64,000 bases of DNA from NCBI GenBank assembly GCA_947478845.1, contig CANJXC010000013.1:36747-100746 (forward strand). Reading direction: 5' to 3'. A model generated the notes under the pieces. It was not told the origin of the DNA. It did no database searches and saw nothing but the letters and a program-made list of their open reading frames with translations. The stretch is from Spirochaetales bacterium (GTDB lineage Bacteria > Spirochaetota > Spirochaetia > JABEVK01). Position numbers and translations under genes: made by a program. Position 1 is the stretch's first letter; every line of letters starts with the position of its first letter. Positions 52,057 to 59,728 of the stretch are shown here, piece after piece.

Positions 52057-53649
52057 TCAGCGATGGCGCCGGAAAACCCGGTAGTCAAGGTCCGGAAAGA
52101 GATTGTCTTTTTTTTCCAGCGAAGTGAGCCACTCAGTATCCATCGTGTTCGACGAAAGCGACTCGTAGATCCGTGTAAAATTGGCAATGTGTTCCTTGAC
52201 CCGTCGCTCGGCATATTCGGCGGTGGTGCCCATCTTGAGGATGAGCGGCCAATCCGAGGCTTGCGCCAGAAGCACCTCGCGGGCCGCCTGGTTCAGGGCT
52301 CTTTGCTTGCGTCCCTGCACCTCAGGAAAACGCTCAACGAGCTCGGACATCCGTTCGACCAACTGAAAAGCATGTCGGCAAATCCAATCGTTGCTGCCGT
52401 CAAGCCAAGCTTCAGCATACCCTCCGGAACCCCAAGAACTGAAGGACAGCTCGGTTTGTTGAAACTCCGCGGCCTCGGGTAGCACCACGCTGGGAGTGAC
52501 CAAAGTCAAACCGGCCTGCGAGGAAGCCAGTTGCCTAAAAAACTCTTCTATCCAATTTGTCCCTTCAAACCACCAATGCCCAAACAGTTCGGCGGCAAAT
52601 GGACAAACGATCAGTGGATCTCGGTCCATCCCTGCTTCGTCTAATTGCCGGGCATGTGCGACGCGATCGGCAATAAACTCGCAGGCATGCTCCTTGACTT
52701 GTCCAAGAGCCAGTTCGGCGTCATAGAGCTTTTTGGCATCCGTTTTTCCAGTAACCGCATGGTATTTGAAACCGGTAGCCAAACGGCCGTCCACGCCCTG
52801 CATGTAGGGCCTGAGGTAGTCATCCTCGAGATCAAAGCCGATGTCACGATAAAAGTCACGGTAGACCGGGTGGGAAGGGTAACCTTCCTGATGAGACCAA
52901 ATCGAGTTGGACGAATGCATGTCCCGAGGGAAAGCAAGCACTCCGTTAGGTAGCGACAAGGGCGCGAATACGCCTCGCACCGGAAAATCGCGGGCATTAA
53001 GCACGGCATGGGCCGAGGCGAAGAAATAGTCAATCTTGTTCCGCTTGAGCAAATGTTCTAGCCCAGGGTAGTAGGCACATTCGGGTAACCAAATCCCCCG
53101 CGAAACCCGACCGAAAGCGCGATGGTGGCTTTCAAGGGCCGTTTGAATTTGAGCGTTCACAGCCTCCGGGTAATCCTGGTAAAGAGGTAAAAAAGCGTGA
53201 GTTGCAGCGGTTGTTATCAGTTCGAGGTGGCCCTTCTTCAGGAAATAGGAAAAACCACGGAGGATGTTTCCTTGGTAGACATCGTTGAAGTCGCCTTGAT
53301 TCTGCTTGTAGAGAAGCCAATACATTTTGGAAAGTTTGCTCGCTTGCGAATCATTGGAGTTGCGTTCCATCTCTTTTTCCGCTAGTTCAAGCTGTAAATC
53401 AAGGTGCTGACGATATCGTTCCTGCAAGAGAGGGTCAGACAACATGGCCGTCAAAGTGGGCGAAAACGACATGGTAAGCTGAAAGGGAACCTGGTCTTCC
53501 TCTAGGCGATGGAAGGCTCGCAACAGGGGAAGATAGGTCTCCGACAAGGCCTCAAAAAGCCAGCGTTCTTCTAAAAAAACCGGATACTCAGGATGTCGGA
53601 CAAAAGGCAGGTGGGCGTTGAGAAGCAGGGCCATTCGGGCCTGAATCAT
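52057..53649 (-). CDS. GH57 1,4-alpha-glucan branching enzyme-like protein
   Basis: GH57 branching enzymes create alpha-1,6 branches in glycogen. The 530-residue sequence fits them: LNAHLPFVRHPE (10-21), FLEERWLFEALSETYLPLL, the nucleophile Glu190 in GIWLPECAYYPG, and ELFGHWWFEG (354-363) followed by the C-terminal helical domain. In characterised members the general acid is an Asp just before ELFGHWW (PYDAELFGHWW or similar); here the sequence reads PFAAELFGHWW, with Ala352 at that place. Activity is therefore in doubt. Its start overlaps the DUF4912 gene by 4 bp, and a terminator follows. Confidence 0.9.
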   Translation of the reverse strand: MIQARMALLLNAHLPFVRHPEYPVFLEERWLFEALSETYLPLLRAFHRLEEDQVPFQLTMSFSPTLTAMLSDPLLQERYRQHLDLQLELAEKEMERNSNDSQASKLSKMYWLLYKQNQGDFNDVYQGNILRGFSYFLKKGHLELITTAATHAFLPLYQDYPEAVNAQIQTALESHHRAFGRVSRGIWLPECAYYPGLEHLLKRNKIDYFFASAHAVLNARDFPVRGVFAPLSLPNGVLAFPRDMHSSNSIWSHQEGYPSHPVYRDFYRDIGFDLEDDYLRPYMQGVDGRLATGFKYHAVTGKTDAKKLYDAELALGQVKEHACEFIADRVAHARQLDEAGMDRDPLIVCPFAAELFGHWWFEGTNWIEEFFRQLASSQAGLTLVTPSVVLPEAAEFQQTELSFSSWGSGGYAEAWLDGSNDWICRHAFQLVERMSELVERFPEVQGRKQRALNQAAREVLLAQASDWPLILKMGTTAEYAERRVKEHIANFTRIYESLSSNTMDTEWLTSLEKKDNLFPDLDYRVFRRHR

Positions 53650-54416
53650 GCAGAAGCCTCCGGATCATCAAAGCCACCGATTCGCTGAGGAATAGCGGCC
53701 ACAGTCAAAGACTCCTGCGACGATACTGGAAGTTTCACGTTGGTTTCACAGGCACGTGCGCCCGAAAGTTCCAGCATTCTTTTGTGATGGAGGCCCAGAC
53801 CTTTGCGGTCGAGCGGATTGGCAGGAAGTTCTTTGGGCGAAAAAATCAAGAGCGAACGGCGCAGGAATCGGGTTTCCCGGTCATGGAGCACGTGGAGCTC
53901 GAGAGAATACCAACGCCCGGGAGTCGGAAGGTGAATGTAACGAGTCCCAAGGGCCTGTGGTATTGGAATCAGAAAAACTGCTTTCGCAGCCGGGTCAGGA
54001 AGTGCATCAACATGGTGAGGATGCTCCATAACTTTGAGTCCATAACCGCGGAACTCATAGTCCTGTCCTGAAACCTTCTGGTCCTTTCTTTTGACCTCCC
54101 AGATGGCCAGAGCCCAAGTGGGGTCCCGGAGGACTAGGCTAATTCGATTCTCATCGTAGGATTCGGGGATTCTCGGATCCATATCAGCAACGGTAGGTTC
54201 CGGTTTGTCATCGGAAAGTCCGGCAAACTTCGACTGTTCCATTTTGACGATCAGGTTGTTAAGAGACTCACGCTCGCGCCTATCTTCCTCGAACGCTTCG
54301 AACAGCTCGCCTATTAGTTCATCGCGCGGGAGATCGTAATCGACTTCAAGGCTCTCCTTTCGGGAGAGTTCAAGGAGCGCATGCATTGGAAGACCATCGA
54401 GCCGTTCCCTCGTCAC
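53646..54416 (-). CDS. DUF4912 domain protein
   Basis: 256 residues. The N-terminal 60 residues are helical (ALLELSRKESLEVDYDLPRDELIGELFEAFEED, positions about 14-46), like the short SAP-type helices often attached to this domain. The DUF4912 part (about 80-205) shows SYDENRISLVLRDPTWALAIWEV, then RYIHLPTPGRWYSLELHVL, a beta-sandwich-like pattern. Function is unknown; the family commonly sits beside GH57 genes, suggesting a carbohydrate-related role. GTG start with a GGGGGGAA site and a strong promoter upstream (54438-54466). Confidence 0.85.
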   Translation of the reverse strand: MTRERLDGLPMHALLELSRKESLEVDYDLPRDELIGELFEAFEEDRRERESLNNLIVKMEQSKFAGLSDDKPEPTVADMDPRIPESYDENRISLVLRDPTWALAIWEVKRKDQKVSGQDYEFRGYGLKVMEHPHHVDALPDPAAKAVFLIPIPQALGTRYIHLPTPGRWYSLELHVLHDRETRFLRRSLLIFSPKELPANPLDRKGLGLHHKRMLELSGARACETNVKLPVSSQESLTVAAIPQRIGGFDDPEASA

Positions 54417-54437
54417 GTTCCCCCCTTTCCTGACCCT

Positions 54438-54466
54438 ACACTAAAAAAAGGCCCCGAAGGTGTCAA
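54438..54466 (-). promoter_or_regulatory. Predicted promoter of the DUF4912/GH57 operon
   Basis: TTGACA (54466-54461), a 17-bp spacer and TAGTGT (54443-54438) on the minus strand, 21 bases before the GTG at 54416. Confidence 0.6.
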
Positions 54467-54497
54467 GTGGCTCAAACTTTCGCTTCTCTAACTAACC

Positions 54498-54526
54498 TTT
54501 ACATCCACTTCCACAGTGACCATAGT
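54498..54526 (+). promoter_or_regulatory. Predicted leaderless promoter of the DUF3536-like gene
   Basis: TTTACA (54498-54503), a 17-bp spacer and CATAGT (54521-54526), six bases before ATG 54533, so transcription would begin at the start codon. By eye. Confidence 0.4.
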
Positions 54527-54532
54527 GAAAGT

Positions 54533-56884
54533 ATGGCACGCACCTTCGTCCTGTCAGGACACTTCTTTTCACCTGCGGAAATCGATCCATGGAGTGGTCT
54601 TCGCCATGATTACAGCCCCAGTGAGAACTACCACACAAAGTTTCAGCAGCTAGCTAGAACTTGTTGGGGCGCTAACTCTGCTTCCCGCATTCTCCGGCCC
54701 GATGGAAAGATCCACAAAATCGTCAATAACTACCAGCACCTCGCCTTTAGTTTTTCACCGTTGCTGTTGGAAGAACTATCTGAGCGGGCCCCTAATGTCT
54801 ACAGGCGCATCGTCGAGGCCGACGCACAAGCGGTACAAAAACTTGGCTATGGCAATGCTCTGGCCCAATGTTGGAACCCGGTTGTGTTGCCCTTATTGGA
54901 ACCACGGCAAATGAGGCGGCAGCTGGAATGGGGCCTGGCGGCTTTCGAGAAACATTTCAAACGGCGAGCGGAGGGGTTCTGGCTGCCACATCAGGCCATC
55001 AGCGATCGGGTTGTCGACCAGTTGATTGCATTGAAGATTCCGTTTGTTTTGCTTTCGTCCTGGCAGGCCGAGGCAATTATGCCTGCCGAGGAAGGCAGCT
55101 GGATTGGGTTAGGTGGAGAGCCCCCTCCTTCCGATCGGACTTATCGGCTTGACCGTCCTTCTGGCAGTCTCGGGGTCTTCATAGAAGATTCTCTTTTGTC
55201 TGAGAAACTTTTTGACGAAGAGCTCTTGCAGGATGCTTCGCGGTTTGCGCAGCGACTGGATGAACGTCTGGTCCAGCAGACTTTTGCGAGTCTTGCCACC
55301 GATGGGGCACTTTTCGGCTTGAAGGAGCCTTTTGCAGACATGTGCCTGGCAGCCCTTTGGGACAAGCTCAGCGACCTCGGAGTCGAGGTAGTGAACTATG
55401 GTGTCATCTGGAGCCGCCAGCCCCCTTTATGGCAGATCCGTCTGAAGAAAGGACACAACGAGGAAGGTACTTCGAGCGACTGTACCCACGGCGTGCAGCG
55501 TTGGAAGTCCGATTGTGGCTGCACGCAAGGTGGAGAACCTGGCTGGAACCAGCGCTGGCGCCCTGGGGTGTTCCGGACGCTGGTCAACCTTGAGGAAGCT
55601 CTGAACCGGGCCGAAACACAGCTTCTGCGCGAGCTTGGCATCGATTTGCAGGATTGGGAGGCGGCTCTACCAGCTCTATTTCTCCATTTGACCCCCGCGA
55701 GAAACTGGGTTCGGGCCCTCGCAGGCGGTTTGTCGCAGTCACAGGAGGATGATCTGCTCAGCTGGGCTTGGGTGGCATACTGGTCACAGGCTATGATGGG
55801 ATCGAATCTGTGGCACGAGGCTGACCCGTTTTTACCCGATGCCCGTGTGGGTTTTCTTGCGGCGCTTCGGGCGCTCGAACTTGCCGAGAGCGGACCGAGT
55901 AAGCCCTTGTTTCAGCAGTTTCTGTTGTCTCTTGAAGTCGCTAGCAACTCCGGGGCGACGATCCGACAACGGGTCGAGCAGGACCTCCTCAACAGGCGCC
56001 ATGGGCCTGAGTTCGCGGCAGCGCTGGTGGTTTTTGACCGTCTCATGCGCCCGGAGCCGAGGTACACGGAACGTCTGGGGATTTTTGCTTTGGTTAAGTT
56101 CTCCCTTCACAGAGAGAAGCTCTCTGATGGTACGATTCGGTATTCCGGTGGTTTAACCTTGCATCACACTGACCTAGACCAACACGTAGTCTTGGAATAC
56201 CTGCTGGTCGAAGACCTGTCGGTTGGGGCCCACCTGAGCTTCACGACGCCTGAACACCCAGAGAAACCAGTCCAGTTCGATCTGGAATGGCTCCCTGTCG
56301 GAGAACGCAAGGAAATTGTTCAGTGGCTTGGAAACGCCTTGGAAAGCATGCTGGCTTCTCAAACCCAAAGTTTTTACCCATTGCTGCAAAAGGCTCTGGT
56401 CTACTCGCGCTTTCTGGAGGTCCCGCCACAGCCACTCACCCGCTCTCTGATGGAGCTTGCAGTGACCCGAAAGCTCCTTGAGCTTGCTTCACGACCAGGG
56501 CTTCCCACAGCCGAAGTTCTGCTGTCCTTGGAGCAGGAGCTCAAGTTTGCCGACGATTTTGGGCTGATCCTCGATAGGGAGCGTCTCAACGAAAGGTTTT
56601 CGCTGTGGTTGTTTAGCGCCTTGGGCAACCCTGCGGAGTTTACAACCCTGGCGGTGGTGAACTCCGTTGAGACACTTCTGGGAAAGCTTTTTGCTTGGGG
56701 ATTCCAGCCCGACATTACGGTGGCTCAGTCACTCGTGTTCGAGGCACTGCAAGAACGTGGCCCCGCCCTTCTGGCAGCCATCGAAAAGGGAGAACTCCAA
56801 GCCCAAGGTGACCTGGGCCGACTACTTAAGCTCGCGGAGTTTCTCTTGATAAATACAGAACTTCGCACCCAACTTATCGACTGA
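54533..56884 (+). CDS. GH57 / DUF3536-like protein with altered catalytic motifs
   Basis: 783 residues from ATG 54533, whose MARTFVLSGHFFSPAEIDPW aligns with the usual DUF3536 start (xxHGHFYQPPRExPW). A GTG at 54467 with AAGG nearby is the alternative and would add 22 residues. Typical members carry WLPE with the nucleophile Glu and DGETYGHHH; here these read WLPH (150-153) and TDGALFGLKEP (256-266), so the Glu is His and the His pair is lost. The later HGVQRWKSDCGC and GWNQRWR are kept, showing true family membership. It is likely a non-catalytic homologue or has new chemistry. It diverges from the DUF4912/GH57 operon. Confidence 0.85.
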   Translation: MARTFVLSGHFFSPAEIDPWSGLRHDYSPSENYHTKFQQLARTCWGANSASRILRPDGKIHKIVNNYQHLAFSFSPLLLEELSERAPNVYRRIVEADAQAVQKLGYGNALAQCWNPVVLPLLEPRQMRRQLEWGLAAFEKHFKRRAEGFWLPHQAISDRVVDQLIALKIPFVLLSSWQAEAIMPAEEGSWIGLGGEPPPSDRTYRLDRPSGSLGVFIEDSLLSEKLFDEELLQDASRFAQRLDERLVQQTFASLATDGALFGLKEPFADMCLAALWDKLSDLGVEVVNYGVIWSRQPPLWQIRLKKGHNEEGTSSDCTHGVQRWKSDCGCTQGGEPGWNQRWRPGVFRTLVNLEEALNRAETQLLRELGIDLQDWEAALPALFLHLTPARNWVRALAGGLSQSQEDDLLSWAWVAYWSQAMMGSNLWHEADPFLPDARVGFLAALRALELAESGPSKPLFQQFLLSLEVASNSGATIRQRVEQDLLNRRHGPEFAAALVVFDRLMRPEPRYTERLGIFALVKFSLHREKLSDGTIRYSGGLTLHHTDLDQHVVLEYLLVEDLSVGAHLSFTTPEHPEKPVQFDLEWLPVGERKEIVQWLGNALESMLASQTQSFYPLLQKALVYSRFLEVPPQPLTRSLMELAVTRKLLELASRPGLPTAEVLLSLEQELKFADDFGLILDRERLNERFSLWLFSALGNPAEFTTLAVVNSVETLLGKLFAWGFQPDITVAQSLVFEALQERGPALLAAIEKGELQAQGDLGRLLKLAEFLLINTELRTQLID

Positions 56885-56900
56885 TTCCGGGGGTCTTTTT

Positions 56901-57788
56901 TTAAGAACGGATTCCGCGCACCCGGAAAGTCTTTCCCGTTTCATTACCGGCAAAATCGCGGACGACCACCTCAAGAATATTGTTACCTTCGTTGAAAAAC
57001 ACTTGCCCCAAGAGCCATCGTCGGTCGTTCAAGAGAAATTTATCAAGAGGGTCCGTCATCCCCTTCACGATCCAGGCTCCGGCCTTTTCGTGCAAGGAAT
57101 CAAGGCTCATATTGAATAGCTCAGAACCGTTGAGGTAGGTCTCGATCGTGTAAATACCCCGCTGGATTTCAGAACCTTTTTCACCCGGAAGTCCGCCGAA
57201 GAGCGTCGATGGGTCACTGATGTCGATCATGACCTCCCAGTATCCCACAGGTAGGACTGACTTTCCAAATAGTGATTGGGGGTCCTTGGAGTTTTCTGCT
57301 AGAACCTCGACGTCGTAAAACAGAGGAGCCTTCTTGTCGACAAGAGGGGGATAGACCAACAGCGGATTCATCAGCTCACCGAGTTGCTGGTCAAACACAA
57401 ACAAGCGGTGACGGGATTGTTGCTGTCCGGCATCCGCTGTAACCCTGCCCAAAGGCTCACCACGCTGGAAAGTCTTTCGCTCGGCCTCCGGTAGAATGCG
57501 ACTGACCACAGTCCTGAGGTTGTCCTCGTGGGAGAGCATCACAAAACCGCCGAGACCCGAAGGCAAGTCCTGCACGGTGGCACCGGGTCGAGAGAGGAAC
57601 ACGAGATCTCCCTTCTCGGGAGCGATGAGTGAAGAAGCGTTTGTCACGATCTCGACGCCAAGAAGAACTTCGCTACCCACCCTCTGACCGAACGTTCGGC
57701 TCACCTGAACATCAGCCGCCGGCCAATCGTAAGCCGAAAGGTAAAAACCAAGAAGGAATAGCACCAGTGTCGACGCATAGCGCATCAT
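56901..57788 (-). CDS. Degenerate LytM/M23-like periplasmic protein
   Basis: A signal peptide (MRYASTLVLFLLGFYLSAYDW) leads to a LytM-like fold: LLGVEIVTNASSLIAPEKGDLVFLS, GLGGFVMLSHEDNLRTVVSRI, RGEPLGRVTADAGQ and SRHRLFVFDQ. In active M23 peptidases the zinc ligands lie in HxGxD and HLHFE; here they read LLGVE and HRLFV, so zinc binding is lost. Degenerate LytM proteins such as EnvC and NlpD activate amidases, a possible role. The C-terminal 100 residues end in an Ig-like strand set (LEVVVRDFAGNETGKTFRVRG). It overlaps the upstream propeller-like gene by 4 bp. 295 residues. Confidence 0.75.
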   Translation of the reverse strand: MMRYASTLVLFLLGFYLSAYDWPAADVQVSRTFGQRVGSEVLLGVEIVTNASSLIAPEKGDLVFLSRPGATVQDLPSGLGGFVMLSHEDNLRTVVSRILPEAERKTFQRGEPLGRVTADAGQQQSRHRLFVFDQQLGELMNPLLVYPPLVDKKAPLFYDVEVLAENSKDPQSLFGKSVLPVGYWEVMIDISDPSTLFGGLPGEKGSEIQRGIYTIETYLNGSELFNMSLDSLHEKAGAWIVKGMTDPLDKFLLNDRRWLLGQVFFNEGNNILEVVVRDFAGNETGKTFRVRGIRS

Positions 57789-58870
57789 CGGTAGCTCAAT
57801 TTCATGGTCAAAAAGCTTTGGTCAACGCCAAGAAGGAAAGTATCACCGCTGGTTCGCAGTAAAACCTCTCTGGCGAGAAAGGTTACTTTGAGGACGGGTC
57901 TTCCTTCCAACGAATCCACAACCAGTGACTGTTTGTCTTTGTCGTTAGTCAGAAGCAAGATCAGTTTCTTCGACGAGAGGAAATGCAGATCCTCAAGGTG
58001 ACCCTTGAAGGGCAGGAGGCTCTCCTGAGCGCCGTTGGAAATCTGGTTGATAATTACGGCCTCTTCCACCTCATGGAAACTTAATTGTCCTTCATCGAGA
58101 AAGCCCAACCACGTAGGCCACGGTTTGTTCTCGGTCAGCGACTTGTGGAAAACGGGCCGAAAGTCGCCACCACCTTTTTCCAGGAGGAGAAAACGCTTCG
58201 GATCAATTCCCGCCAAGACAAGTAGGCGCTGACCATCACGCGAAATGGCCACGTTGAAAATGACGGGTACTCTACTGCCACCTGGCACAAAAGGTCCGGC
58301 ACTATTGCCCTTGAGGTCGAATACCTGAACTTTTCCATCCAAGGTCCCCACCACAGTATGTTCGGAGTTGGCATCTACCGCAGAAATAAGGCTGGAAAAA
58401 TGTTTTGTCCAGAGAGTCTGCCCGGCTGCACCCAGGGCAGTCAGTGCCAAACGGTTCTCATCGAGGGCAAACAATCGACCTCCAGACCAATAGGGATACT
58501 TCTGGCCTTTGACCTGAAAAAGGACGCCCTTGATTCCCTCAACAACAATTTGTTCCCCTACACTGTCGTACCACGCAAACCGTTGGCCGTCGGTAACCAT
58601 CTGAGGCTTGAGAGGTAAAGACTGGAGAAGCGTCCCGTCCTCGGACCAATACCCTTGATGCTCGCCCAAACGGAAGAAGCTACCGCCCGGCTTAAGTGGT
58701 TGGTTGAGATCTTCGGATAAAGGCACCGCCGTACCGGCCACGAAGAACAACTCTTTTCCAAGCGTCCGGGGAAAGGCTAGGCTGTACAGGAACACGAAGA
58801 CAACTGAAAGGATGACGGTGATGAAAACCGCCGAGTTTTCTCTTGCGGTGGACTCTCTCAGAAGACCCAT
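57785..58870 (-). CDS. Membrane-anchored predicted beta-propeller-like protein
   Basis: From ATG 58870 the protein has 361 residues: a short N-terminus, one membrane anchor (AVFITVILSVVFVFLYSLAF, about 14-33), then repeating short strands with WD/PQQ-like spacing (GYWSEDGTLLQSLPLK, TVVGTLDGKVQVFDLKGN, VAISRDGQRLLVLAG). No catalytic motif was seen. TTG at 58906 would extend it, but that TTG is part of a TTGACA -35 box. The stop overlaps the LytM-like gene as ATGA, so the two probably act together in the envelope. Confidence 0.75.
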   Translation of the reverse strand: MGLLRESTARENSAVFITVILSVVFVFLYSLAFPRTLGKELFFVAGTAVPLSEDLNQPLKPGGSFFRLGEHQGYWSEDGTLLQSLPLKPQMVTDGQRFAWYDSVGEQIVVEGIKGVLFQVKGQKYPYWSGGRLFALDENRLALTALGAAGQTLWTKHFSSLISAVDANSEHTVVGTLDGKVQVFDLKGNSAGPFVPGGSRVPVIFNVAISRDGQRLLVLAGIDPKRFLLLEKGGGDFRPVFHKSLTENKPWPTWLGFLDEGQLSFHEVEEAVIINQISNGAQESLLPFKGHLEDLHFLSSKKLILLLTNDKDKQSLVVDSLEGRPVLKVTFLAREVLLRTSGDTFLLGVDQSFLTMKLSYR

Positions 58871-58877
58871 GGGCGTG

Positions 58878-58906
58878 AGAATACCGGAGGCCCAACGGGC
58901 TGTCAA
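58878..58906 (-). promoter_or_regulatory. Predicted leaderless promoter of the propeller-like gene
   Basis: On the minus strand TTGACA (58906-58901), a 17-bp spacer and TATTCT (58883-58878), then seven bases and ATG (58870-58868). The near-consensus match and absent ribosome binding site suggest transcription starts at the ATG. Confidence 0.6.
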
Positions 58907-58916
58907 TTAGGAAAGT

Positions 58917-59726
58917 TTATTGCTTGTCAGCTATGTCCTTTCGTTTCAGGTCGTTTTCGAGTTTTTGATTCCAGATTTCCATTTTTTTCTTGATAGCTTC
59001 GGCATCTGCGGTTCGATTGATAGCAATCGAAAGCAGCCTCAGAGCCCCCAAATACTTGATGGCCAAACGAAAATCGTCAAAACGCAGCGTAGAAAGCTCG
59101 TATTTTTCACGGTAACGATTCGCTGCCTGTTCCAATAATTTTCGGGCCAAAGCAAGATGCGCCATCTTAGTGGCGTAGCCGTCAACATTGGGGTCCATGT
59201 CTTTGTACAGTGTTTTTTGGTTCAAAAAGTTTTTGACGATGGTCGCAAATCGAGCTTCAAGCTCGACAAAAGTCCATTTCCACTTTGTGTTATCGCCATA
59301 TCCCTCAAGCACGAGTTCGATGGCAAAGCCCATCTTGTTGATCAGGGCCCAGCGTTGGTTGTGGTCGTATGTCGCAATCAGATCAAGCTTCTCGTCAAAC
59401 TCACTGTAGGACACGTCGATGTAATTGGTGACCACCTGTTCCAGGTAAATGATGACCTTGTAGCAAAGCTTGCGGGCATTATTGAGGTACACTTCATTCT
59501 TGACGTCAAGGAGGTTGACCGACAGGGTGTTCATCAGCACGAAGTACGAAAGTAAGTTCAGGTTCTCGTCGGCGAGGCGAAGCTTCTTGTACTCAGCTCC
59601 TGTCGGATCCTTTTCCAACACACTCAGGATCAGGCTCTCCCGGGTTTCAATATCCTCGATGGTCTTTTTGTAGTCCTTGATAATCTCTAGGTACTTCTTG
59701 CGGTCGTCGTCATTTACTTTCGACAT
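58917..59726 (-). CDS. Conserved hypothetical protein downstream of recN
   Basis: 269 residues, almost all helical and charged, without signal peptide or membrane segment. The N-terminus (DDDRKKYLEIIKDYKKTIEDIE) suggests a coiled coil; later stretches (LALARKLLEQAANRYREKYELSTLRFDDFRLAIKYLGALRLL, positions about 193-234) look like TPR-type helix pairs. I do not recognise a family. It starts 2 bp after recN with an AGGGG site, so it is the last gene of the cheW-recN operon. Confidence 0.75.
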   Translation of the reverse strand: MSKVNDDDRKKYLEIIKDYKKTIEDIETRESLILSVLEKDPTGAEYKKLRLADENLNLLSYFVLMNTLSVNLLDVKNEVYLNNARKLCYKVIIYLEQVVTNYIDVSYSEFDEKLDLIATYDHNQRWALINKMGFAIELVLEGYGDNTKWKWTFVELEARFATIVKNFLNQKTLYKDMDPNVDGYATKMAHLALARKLLEQAANRYREKYELSTLRFDDFRLAIKYLGALRLLSIAINRTADAEAIKKKMEIWNQKLENDLKRKDIADKQ

Positions 59727-59728
59727 GT

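Noticed and set aside
54467..54532. GTG start of the DUF3536-like protein at 54467
   Set aside because: It adds 22 residues before the conserved N-terminus, overlaps the opposite -35 box, and lies upstream of the predicted promoter. Kept as an alternative.
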